From: a bacterium
GTDB lineage: Bacteria > SM23-81 > DAOVCL01
DNA length: 31,919 nt
Assembly: GCA_029932675.1 (NCBI GenBank)
Contig: JAOZPP010000034.1
Span: forward strand, 1 to 31,919
Direction of reading: 5' to 3'
Made by a program: the position numbers and the translations under genes. The notes beneath the pieces are model-generated. The model saw only the letters and a program-made list of their open reading frames with translations. It had not been told where the DNA came from and searched no databases. Positions 22,089-28,640 of this stretch are shown piece by piece; the first letter of the stretch is position 1; the number at the start of each line of letters is the position of its first letter.

Positions 22089-24881
22089 ATGAAGACTGGA
22101 ACAAAGTTACGGGAGGAAAGGACGGCTCTGAGGGAGTTAAAGGAGAAGGTGGAAGCCCTTCTTAGGGAGAGAAAGTATGCAAAGGTTGTTGAGGAGATAG
22201 GGGCTTTCTCCAAGGGGTATACTCGAGGAGGAAATGATGTGGAGTGGGCGGAACTTCAGGTGAGGTTGGCCTTTGCCCAGGAGAAGCTGGGTAGGTATGA
22301 TAGGCATACAGCAGAGGCCGCATATGAGATCTTGAAACTTACTGATAGGCGGAAGGAGATAGGTGCAATTGAGAGGATATTAGGTAGGGAGTATTTGGCA
22401 TTGGGTGAGACAAAAACAGCTCTCAGATATTTGAGGAATAGCCTCACAGAGTTCGACACAATAGGGAATAACAAGGGGAAGCTGGAAACACTTAATGCTT
22501 TGGGTAGAGCCTGCTTTATGACTGGTCGCATAAAGGAGGCAATTGAGCATCTCACGGAGGCCCTTGATCTTTGCCATCAGAATAAGGGGGATAAGGGCCA
22601 GGAGGCGATGGTCAGGGGAAATCTGGGCACTGTCTATCGCAGAGTAGGTGATTGGACATTAGCTTCTGATATGCTGAGAAAAAGTTTGAATCTCTATGAG
22701 CAGATAGGTGATAGACTGGAAATTGTCAAGGGACTGATTGCCCTTGCTCGGTTGCTCATTATGCAGAGGAATTTTGATGAAGCCGAGAGGCTATTACAGA
22801 GGGCAGAGGGTTTGAACCAGCTCTACCCCAGGGAGAGGGCAATGGTTTGGGAATCCCTTGGTGATCTGGCCGTCGAGAGGGGGGAGCTTGAGAAGGCGGA
22901 GGGGTATTATCAGAGGACACTGGAGATAGGCAGAAAGATAGCCCCTCGGGGTGACCTGATCAATCAGGTGCAGCGCAGGAGAGCGGAGTTGCTCATCGCC
23001 GAGGGGAAGGACCTCGCACAGGCCTCGGAATGTATCCAGGAAGCTTTGAGAGTCTCCCAATCTTTGGGTGATAAATTTGAGGAAGGCTGTTGTTATCGCA
23101 CAATGGGGAGACTCGTTCAGGCCAAAGGCGACTCTAAGGCTGCAGAGGCCAACTTTGAGAAGGCGGTTGAGGTCTTGCGCTCCCTTGAGGACAGGTTTGA
23201 GTTGGCGAATACTCTTTTGGCTCAGGGGGAACTTACCCGGAAGGTTGAGCTTTTGCGGGGAGCCCAGAGGCTCTTTTCCCAAATCCAAGGGGTAGAGTTC
23301 TACCAGGCTTTGGCCTTGCTTCAGATTGCTAAGGTGGAGCCTTCCTTCAAGAAAGCGATAGAGACCTTGGGGGAGGCGGAGAAGCTGCTGCAGGCTAAGG
23401 GAGAAACTGAGAAGCTCAAGGAGGTGGAAAACCTAAAGGTTGAGCTTAACCAAAGGCTGAAGAGGTTTCCGTCCAGGAAGTATGAGTTTTTGCAGGGATT
23501 GCCATCAGATGATTTGGGGAAGGTCTTTGGCCAGGTGATTGAGGTTGTAGGGGCCGACAGGGGCTTTGTGGCCTACGCTGTAGACGGAGATAAGAAGATG
23601 ATGGTGGGGGCAAGCCATAACCTTGGGGAGGGGGAAGTCAAGGGGCTTCTCTCCCTGTTGGCAGACAGGGATGGCTTTGAGGTGGGCAGTCCCTTTATCC
23701 TCTATGATAGTTCCCTGGATGAGCGGTTCTCCTCCACAGGGGCCTATAGCATAATGGTAACACCATTGGGGAGTAGGGAGAGGATAGATGGTTACCTCTA
23801 TGTGGATCGGCAGAGGGGCAAGGAGCCTTTTTTGGAGAAGGAGTTGGATCTCTTCTATCTTCTCTCCGAGAGGGTAGCCAAGGCAATAGCTGAGCAGAGG
23901 CAGAGGGAGTTGGAGAGGCAATTAGCGGTCTTGAAGAAGGAATCAGATATACTCACCCGTAGTCCCGAGATGCTAAAGGTGCTGGAGATGCTCAAATTAG
24001 TCCAGGATAGTGAAGCTCCTGTGCTCTTGATGGGGGAGACGGGAACGGGGAAGGACTTCCTGGCGCGGAAGATTCATCAAGGGAGTGCCCGGAGGGATGC
24101 AGACTTTATTGAGGTGCACTGCGGGGCGATCCCCAAGGAACTGGCGGAGTCAGAGCTATTTGGCCATGAGAGGGGAGCCTTTACCGGGGCAGTCTCCCGG
24201 AAGCTGGGACGGGTTGAGCTTGCCGAGGGAGGAACTCTCTTTCTCAACGAGGTAGGGGAACTACCAGAATCCACTCAGGTGAAGCTGTTGAGGTTCTTGG
24301 ACAGCAACGAGTTTGAGAGGGTAGGGGGCAACAAGACCCTCAAGGTAGACACCAGAATAATAGCGGCCACCAATAGGGATTTGAAGACAGCAATGGAACG
24401 GGGGACATTTCGCAGGGACCTCTACTACAGGCTGAATGTGTTTTGCATAGAGTTACCCCCGTTGAGGGCAAGGAAGGAGGACATTCTTCTCTTGGCTCAT
24501 CATTTTATGAAACTCTATGGGGACAAGTATGAGAAGGAAGTTCAGGGGATTGCTCCTCAGATTTTGCGGGCATTGATGGAATATGACTGGCCAGGGAACA
24601 TAAGGGAGTTGGAGAATGCAATTGAGACGATGGTTATAGCTACCAGGGATGGGGAGGAGATTGGCGCAGAGTTCCTGCCAAAGCAGATAATGGAGACTGG
24701 ACCCAAAGGGAATGACATACAATCTTCGCCCAGAGTTAAGCAGACCTTGAAGGAGATGGAGAAGAGACTCATCCGAGAAACTTTGAGGAGAACAAATGGT
24801 TCAAAATATGAGGCTTCTAAGCTATTGGGAATAGGCAAAAGCACTTTGTACCGGAAGGTCAAAGAATATGGACTAAATTAG
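22089..24881 (+). CDS. Sigma-54-dependent activator with TPR and GAF sensor domains
   Basis: The product is 930 residues from the ATG at 22089, chosen because GGGGAGG lies about 6 nt upstream; the open frame extends further 5' but across the secreted-protein gene. TPR repeats fill about residues 10-440, a GAF domain about 470-600 ('[22 protein letters not shown]'), a coiled linker follows, then the AAA+ domain about 620-850: Walker A GETGTGKD (649-656), sigma-54-contacting GAFTGA (696-701), Walker B LFLNE with N720 where Asp is usual, 'ATNRDL', '[12 protein letters not shown]', and a Fis-type helix-turn-helix at the end ('[19 protein letters not shown]'). There is no response-regulator receiver, so the input is a ligand or protein sensed by TPR/GAF. 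A terminator and a consensus -24/-12 promoter follow. Confidence 0.95.
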   Translation: MKTGTKLREERTALRELKEKVEALLRERKYAKVVEEIGAFSKGYTRGGNDVEWAELQVRLAFAQEKLGRYDRHTAEAAYEILKLTDRRKEIGAIERILGREYLALGETKTALRYLRNSLTEFDTIGNNKGKLETLNALGRACFMTGRIKEAIEHLTEALDLCHQNKGDKGQEAMVRGNLGTVYRRVGDWTLASDMLRKSLNLYEQIGDRLEIVKGLIALARLLIMQRNFDEAERLLQRAEGLNQLYPRERAMVWESLGDLAVERGELEKAEGYYQRTLEIGRKIAPRGDLINQVQRRRAELLIAEGKDLAQASECIQEALRVSQSLGDKFEEGCCYRTMGRLVQAKGDSKAAEANFEKAVEVLRSLEDRFELANTLLAQGELTRKVELLRGAQRLFSQIQGVEFYQALALLQIAKVEPSFKKAIETLGEAEKLLQAKGETEKLKEVENLKVELNQRLKRFPSRKYEFLQGLPSDDLGKVFGQVIEVVGADRGFVAYAVDGDKKMMVGASHNLGEGEVKGLLSLLADRDGFEVGSPFILYDSSLDERFSSTGAYSIMVTPLGSRERIDGYLYVDRQRGKEPFLEKELDLFYLLSERVAKAIAEQRQRELERQLAVLKKESDILTRSPEMLKVLEMLKLVQDSEAPVLLMGETGTGKDFLARKIHQGSARRDADFIEVHCGAIPKELAESELFGHERGAFTGAVSRKLGRVELAEGGTLFLNEVGELPESTQVKLLRFLDSNEFERVGGNKTLKVDTRIIAATNRDLKTAMERGTFRRDLYYRLNVFCIELPPLRARKEDILLLAHHFMKLYGDKYEKEVQGIAPQILRALMEYDWPGNIRELENAIETMVIATRDGEEIGAEFLPKQIMETGPKGNDIQSSPRVKQTLKEMEKRLIRETLRRTNGSKYEASKLLGIGKSTLYRKVKEYGLN

Positions 24882-24891
24882 TGATTCTTGT

Positions 24892-24969
24892 TTTTGAGAA
24901 TTGTCCCATTTTGAGAGAGATATTGTATCCTATTTTTTAATAGTAACTTAGGTATTTCGTAATTCTCAA
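24892..24969 (+). promoter_or_regulatory. Candidate upstream activator sites for the sigma-54 promoter
   Basis: TTTTGAGA occurs twice 17 nt apart (24892-24899, 24909-24916), and an inverted copy lies at 24961-24969 (AATTCTCAA, exactly complementary to TTGAGAATT at 24894-24902). They are about 105-185 nt upstream of the -24/-12 promoter, the normal distance for enhancer-binding sites. The link to the activator is inference. Confidence 0.35.
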
Positions 24970-25037
24970 TAAAGGGATTTCTTCCTCTTATGATTCGGTG
25001 AGGGCAAAGAAGGTTGGTTTTATAAGATTTTGTTTTT

Positions 25038-25072
25038 AAGCCACTTAGGAGAAAATTCTAAGTGGCTTTTTT
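25038..25072 (+). terminator. Intrinsic terminator of the activator operon
   Basis: A perfect 11-bp stem (AAGCCACTTAG / CTAAGTGGCTT) with a 9-nt loop is followed directly by a T-run. It lies about 155 nt after the activator stop and only 2 nt before the sigma-54 promoter, so it insulates that promoter from read-through. Confidence 0.9.
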
Positions 25073-25074
25073 AT

Positions 25075-25090
25075 TGGCACGCTTTTTGCT
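25075..25090 (+). promoter_or_regulatory. Consensus sigma-54 (-24/-12) promoter
   Basis: TGGCAC-GCTTT-TTGCT matches the -24/-12 consensus (TGGCAC-N5-TTGCW) at every conserved position, with GG at 25076-25077 and GC at 25088-25089. Transcription would start near 25101 and run plus-ward into the 57-aa gene at 25461 and the propeller genes. The adjacent upstream gene encodes a sigma-54 activator, which makes autolocal control likely. Confidence 0.9.
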
Positions 25091-25162
25091 GTGTGAAATG
25101 AGTGCAGGCTGAGGTCTTTGCTTTCTTCCCCAGTCTGCTTGCTTTCCTCCAAAGGAAGGGGT

Positions 25163-25192
25163 GGTGGGACAGGGTAGGTGCCCTGTCCCACC
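25163..25192. repeat. Perfect hairpin repeat (GGTGGGACAGGG type)
   Basis: Arms GGTGGGACAGGG and CCCTGTCCCACC (12 bp) flank a TAGGTG loop. It is the first of six hairpins between the sigma-54 promoter and the 57-aa gene. There is no T-tract, so it is not an obvious terminator. Confidence 0.8.
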
Positions 25193-25208
25193 CATAAATG
25201 AGGTAATG

Positions 25209-25272
25209 AGGTGGCAGAACCCCGGTTCTGCCACCTATCCCCCGCCTCCCGTCAGAATTGGGGTTCTGACGG
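25209..25272. repeat. Double-hairpin repeat unit, copy 1
   Basis: This holds AGGTGGCAGAACC-CC-GGTTCTGCCACCT (25209-25236, 13-bp perfect stem), a C-rich spacer, then CCGTCAGAA-TTGGGG-TTCTGACGG (25249-25272, 9-bp stem). The same order with a similar spacer recurs at 25370-25431, so the two hairpins form one repeat unit. Confidence 0.85.
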
Positions 25273-25301
25273 TTCGATAGAGAGAAGGCAGTTCCCCGTG
25301 T

Positions 25302-25323
25302 CGTCAGGGCTCCTGCCCTGACG
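25302..25323. repeat. Perfect hairpin repeat (CGTCAGGGC type)
   Basis: CGTCAGGGC-TCCT-GCCCTGACG is a 9-bp perfect stem lying between the two double-hairpin units. It shares the CGTCAG beginning with the second hairpin of each unit. Confidence 0.75.
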
Positions 25324-25369
25324 GAGGTAATTCCTTTTGGGGACGCGGATACACGCAGATGGTTAAATG

Positions 25370-25431
25370 AGGTGGCAGAACCCTGGTTCTGCCACCTACC
25401 TCCCGCCTGCCGTCAGAATCGGAGATCTGAC
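25370..25431. repeat. Double-hairpin repeat unit, copy 2
   Basis: AGGTGGCAGAACC-CT-GGTTCTGCCACCT (25370-25397, 13-bp stem) is followed by a C-rich spacer and a weaker GTCAGA...TCTGAC hairpin (25412-25431). It matches copy 1 except for a few substitutions, several in the loops, so the stems appear conserved. Confidence 0.85.
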
Positions 25432-25460
25432 TGCTCGGTGAAGGAGGAGGAGTTGGCCTT

Positions 25461-25634
25461 ATGAAGTCCGATGACGATAAAAAGCCAAAGCCAGAATTAA
25501 GGCTGGAGCGTAAGCTGATTAAGCCACCAAAGAAGGAGAAAAAGAAGGGGGTGTGGCAGAGGATCTTAGAGGTGTTGGAGGAGGAGGTAAGAAGAGGGAG
25601 GGAAGAGGAGAGCAGGGACCCCAGTGACTGGTGA
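25461..25634 (+). CDS. Small, highly charged protein (57 aa) under the sigma-54 promoter
   Basis: The ATG follows a strong AAGGAGGAGGAG about 9 nt upstream. The 57-residue product begins MKSDDDKKPKPELRLERK, continues with a lysine/proline-rich stretch (IKPPKKEKKKG) and an amphipathic helix (VWQRILEVLEEEVRRG), and ends DPSDW. It has no signal peptide and more than half of its residues are charged. I do not recognise it. It is the first coding region after the -24/-12 promoter, about 360 nt downstream, the intervening leader being filled with hairpin repeats. It could be a regulator, chaperone-like or peptide precursor; none of these can be shown from sequence. Confidence 0.6.
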   Translation: MKSDDDKKPKPELRLERKLIKPPKKEKKKGVWQRILEVLEEEVRRGREEESRDPSDW

Positions 25635-25660
25635 GGAAGAGTTTTGGGAAATAAATAGGC

Positions 25661-25689
25661 TTGACTGAACCCGGCATTGGTGGTAGGAT
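25661..25689 (+). promoter_or_regulatory. Possible secondary promoter before the propeller genes
   Basis: TTGACT (25661-25666) and TAGGAT (25684-25689) are 17 nt apart, about 90 nt before the first propeller gene. The -10 is weak (four of six). It could give basal expression independent of sigma-54. Confidence 0.35.
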
Positions 25690-25780
25690 GTTAAACAACA
25701 GCTCACAGGAATCAGCGGTAAGGTATTCTCTTCTATCCAGGCAGGAGCCTTAAGAGGGCAATAAATGAAGGAGGGAGAAG

Positions 25781-26175
25781 ATGAGAAGGGAGAGGATCAA
25801 CCACTTTCTGGCAATGTTTTTGTTGGGGTTCTCGCTGACATTGCTGGGGCAATCTGGGCAGGCCCAGGAGGTGCTCTGGACGAGCCCTTATTGGGGAGGG
25901 GATGTGGCTACAGACAGTGCAGAGAATGTGTTACTTACGGGTGGAAAACTTAGTCCGGATGGGGACAGCCTTTGGATGAGAAGTCTAAGTGGGATGACTG
26001 CTTATGGAGTTGCCGCCGATCCCTGGGGCAATGTGATAGTAACTGGTTACATATACACCGATACGAGTTCTCTTGAGGACTACTGCACGGTGAAGTATAA
26101 CCCCAATGGCGACACCCTCTGGACAAGAACCTTCGATTCTGGTGATTGGGATGAGGCCCACGGCGTTGCCACCGA
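25781..26175 (+). repeat. 395-bp direct repeat, copy 1 (partner 27133-27527)
   Basis: Reading both stretches base by base shows no difference from the start codon to position 26175 / 27527 (offset 1352). Divergence begins abruptly. A second, nearly identical block runs 26249-26461 against about 27598-27811, with only a few substitutions. Confidence 0.9.
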
Positions 26176-27094
26176 CCCCTGGGGCAATATCATCGTAGCA
26201 GGATGGATTCCCGGCTATGGTCCTTGTGGTTGTGGTGATTACTGCACCATAAAGTATGATCCCAATGGGAATATGCTCTGGAAGAGAATCTTTGACTGGA
26301 GGTGGGAGGACTTTGCCCACGATGTAGCTGTTGACGGGGAGGGCAATGTGATAGTGACTGGACAATCAGACAACAACATAAACTGGGACTGGTGCACGGT
26401 GAAGTATGGCCCGGATGGGGATACCCTATGGATAAGGAGGGTTGATGTGGGCATTGACGACTTTCCTTATGGTGTGGCTACCGATCCCTGGGACAATGTG
26501 ATAGTGGTGGGGAGGGTAGATATTGGAGGGGGACATGGTAGGGCCTTTGCCATAAAGTATGGTCCAAATGGGGATACTCTCTGGACAAGACTCTATGATT
26601 ACATTGGGGGGTTTCGTGATGTGGCTACAGACATTGCAGGTAATGTGATATTATTATTTAGTGATGTTATGGGGTGTAACCCCGATGGGGACACCCTCTG
26701 GACGAGACATTTTGGGCGGTCAGCCAGGGTTACTACTGACCTATCCGGCAATATAATAGTAACAGGTACTCACACCACAAAGTATAAAGGCTATGCTGGA
26801 GTGGAGAAGGTTGGTGATTATTATTTCCCAAAGGTATTCTCGTTATCTCAGAACTACCCTAATCCGTTTAATCCAAAAACCCAGATCAATTATACCTTGC
26901 CAAGAGACAGTCAGGTTAGGCTTGAGGTTTACAACCTTCTTGGCCAAAGGGTGGCCACTTTGGTGGATGGCAGGCAAACCAGGGGGTATAAGTCCGTCAC
27001 TTGGGATGCAAGCTCTCTTTCCTCTGGCGTCTACCTTTACCGCCTTCAGGCGGGAGATTACACTGAAACCAAGAAGATGGTTTTGATTAAGTGA
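25781..27094 (+). CDS. Secreted seven-bladed beta-propeller protein with sorting domain, copy A
   Basis: The 437-residue product has a signal peptide ([28 protein letters not shown]) and then SBBP-type repeats. Seven 'VATDxxGNVIVTG'-like strands can be counted, each linked to a 'DGDTLW' turn, so one seven-bladed propeller is predicted. A complete C-terminal sorting domain follows (NYPNPFNP ... '[14 protein letters not shown]' ... '[14 protein letters not shown]' ... 'KKMVLIK'), without the repetitive DNA insert seen in the other sorting domains of the window. AAGGAGGGAG supports the ATG. Its first 395 bp are identical to copy B. It is probably carried across the outer membrane and kept at the surface; ligand unknown. 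Confidence 0.88.
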   Translation: MRRERINHFLAMFLLGFSLTLLGQSGQAQEVLWTSPYWGGDVATDSAENVLLTGGKLSPDGDSLWMRSLSGMTAYGVAADPWGNVIVTGYIYTDTSSLEDYCTVKYNPNGDTLWTRTFDSGDWDEAHGVATDPWGNIIVAGWIPGYGPCGCGDYCTIKYDPNGNMLWKRIFDWRWEDFAHDVAVDGEGNVIVTGQSDNNINWDWCTVKYGPDGDTLWIRRVDVGIDDFPYGVATDPWDNVIVVGRVDIGGGHGRAFAIKYGPNGDTLWTRLYDYIGGFRDVATDIAGNVILLFSDVMGCNPDGDTLWTRHFGRSARVTTDLSGNIIVTGTHTTKYKGYAGVEKVGDYYFPKVFSLSQNYPNPFNPKTQINYTLPRDSQVRLEVYNLLGQRVATLVDGRQTRGYKSVTWDASSLSSGVYLYRLQAGDYTETKKMVLIK

Positions 27095-27132
27095 GTAGAT
27101 AGAGGGAGGTAGCAAAGACAAGGAGGGAAAGG

Positions 27133-27527
27133 ATGAGAAGGGAGAGGATCAACCACTTTCTGGCAATGTTTTTGTTGGGGTTCTCGCTGACATTGCTGGG
27201 GCAATCTGGGCAGGCCCAGGAGGTGCTCTGGACGAGCCCTTATTGGGGAGGGGATGTGGCTACAGACAGTGCAGAGAATGTGTTACTTACGGGTGGAAAA
27301 CTTAGTCCGGATGGGGACAGCCTTTGGATGAGAAGTCTAAGTGGGATGACTGCTTATGGAGTTGCCGCCGATCCCTGGGGCAATGTGATAGTAACTGGTT
27401 ACATATACACCGATACGAGTTCTCTTGAGGACTACTGCACGGTGAAGTATAACCCCAATGGCGACACCCTCTGGACAAGAACCTTCGATTCTGGTGATTG
27501 GGATGAGGCCCACGGCGTTGCCACCGA
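27133..27527 (+). repeat. 395-bp direct repeat, copy 2 (partner 25781-26175)
   Basis: This is the second copy of the identical block. It covers the signal peptide and the first two blades plus part of blade 3 of the second propeller gene. The sequence upstream of both start codons is only loosely similar beyond the ribosome binding site. Confidence 0.9.
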
Positions 27528-28497
27528 TTCCGAGGGCAATGTGATAGTGACAGGATGGATATGCACTCCTTACTCAGGCATCTTTAATTACTGCACCATA
27601 AAGTATGATCCCAATGGGAATATGCTTTGGAAGAGAATCTTTGACTGGAGGTGGGAGGACTTTGCCCAGGATGTGGCTGTTGACGGGGAGGGCAATGTGA
27701 TAGTGACTGGATATTCGGACAACAACATAAACTGGGACTGGTGCACGGTGAAGTATGGCCCAGATGGGGATACCCTATGGATAAGGAGGGTTGATGTGGG
27801 CATTGACGACTGGCCCTGGGGTGTAGCCACCGATCCCTGGGACAATGTGATAGTGGCTGGTGAAGTACACATAGGAGGATATCAAAAAAGAGGATACGTT
27901 GTAAAGTATGGTCCAAAAGGGGATACTCTCTGGGCAAGACTCTATGATGACATTGGGGGAATGTTTTATGATGTGGCTACAGATACTGCAGGCAATGTGA
28001 TATTGAAATCTAGGCTAAAGCTTATAAAGTGCGAACCCAACGGTGATACCCTCTGGACAATATCCACTCCTGGTTACTTCGGAAGTGTTACAACTGATCT
28101 CTCAGGTAACATAATAGTAACAAATCGGTCTGGGACCACAAAGTATAGGGGCTATGCTGGAGTTGAGGAGGCTGGTGATTATTATTTCCCAAAGGTATTC
28201 TCTCTCTCTCAGAACTACCCTAATCCGTTTAACGCAACCACCCTCATCCGCTACCACCTGTCCGCCGTCCGCGGTCGGCCGTCCGCCGTTACCCTTCGGG
28301 TTTACAACATCTTAGGAAAGGAAGTGGTAACCTTAGTAGACAGGATACAAGATACAGGAAGATACAGGGTCGTATGGGATGGGAAAGATAGCGGGGGAAG
28401 AGAAGTGGGTAGTGGCGTTTACTTTTATCAATTGAGGGTGCATATCCAGAAAGGGGGTGTATATCAAAAGACGAGGAAGTTGGTGCTGTTGAGGTAG
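27133..28497 (+). CDS. Secreted seven-bladed beta-propeller protein with sorting domain, copy B
   Basis: This 454-residue paralogue of copy A starts 38 nt after it, with AAGGAGGGA upstream. The signal peptide and blades to residue 131 are identical; blade 3's variable loop differs, blades 3-4 are almost identical again, and blades 5-7 diverge. Seven propeller strands can again be counted. The sorting domain (NYPNPFNA ... 'YNILGKEVVTLVD' ... 'GSGVYFYQL' ... 'RKLVLLR') carries a short GC-rich repetitive insert (28257-28300: repeats of the GTCCGCCG type) in the loop after its first strand. The stop is TAG. Function unknown; probably a surface protein with a swapped binding face relative to copy A. 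Confidence 0.88.
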   Translation: MRRERINHFLAMFLLGFSLTLLGQSGQAQEVLWTSPYWGGDVATDSAENVLLTGGKLSPDGDSLWMRSLSGMTAYGVAADPWGNVIVTGYIYTDTSSLEDYCTVKYNPNGDTLWTRTFDSGDWDEAHGVATDSEGNVIVTGWICTPYSGIFNYCTIKYDPNGNMLWKRIFDWRWEDFAQDVAVDGEGNVIVTGYSDNNINWDWCTVKYGPDGDTLWIRRVDVGIDDWPWGVATDPWDNVIVAGEVHIGGYQKRGYVVKYGPKGDTLWARLYDDIGGMFYDVATDTAGNVILKSRLKLIKCEPNGDTLWTISTPGYFGSVTTDLSGNIIVTNRSGTTKYRGYAGVEEAGDYYFPKVFSLSQNYPNPFNATTLIRYHLSAVRGRPSAVTLRVYNILGKEVVTLVDRIQDTGRYRVVWDGKDSGGREVGSGVYFYQLRVHIQKGGVYQKTRKLVLLR

Positions 28498-28566
28498 AGT
28501 TCAACGGTGGAGGGCCTACTTAAACCCCAAAATCAGAAAGGAGGTGAAACCCAGAGAAAACTTGTT

Positions 28567-28622
28567 GCGGGGGCATAACCCCGCTGGAGGTAGTTGGTGA
28601 GTTTAACCGAGGTTTATGCCTC
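28567..28622 (+). other. Two hairpins with complementary loops before the second C25 gene
   Basis: GCGGGG-GCATAA-CCCCGC (28567-28584) and GAGG-TTTATG-CCTC (28609-28622) lie in the 143-nt gap before the C25 gene. The first loop (GCATAA) is exactly complementary to TTATGC (28614-28619) of the second, so a kissing interaction is possible. A strong AGGAGGTG at about 28542 precedes no convincing gene. Confidence 0.35.
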
Positions 28623-28640
28623 AAAACCAAGGAGGAGGCC

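Noticed and set aside
25163-25431. CRISPR array
   Set aside because: The repeats are self-complementary hairpins of different types without regular spacing or unique spacers, and no cas gene is present.
28542-28600. A short ORF behind the strong AGGAGGTG at about 28542
   Set aside because: Only a GTG with almost no spacing or a distant TTG is available, giving about 19 codons of unremarkable sequence.
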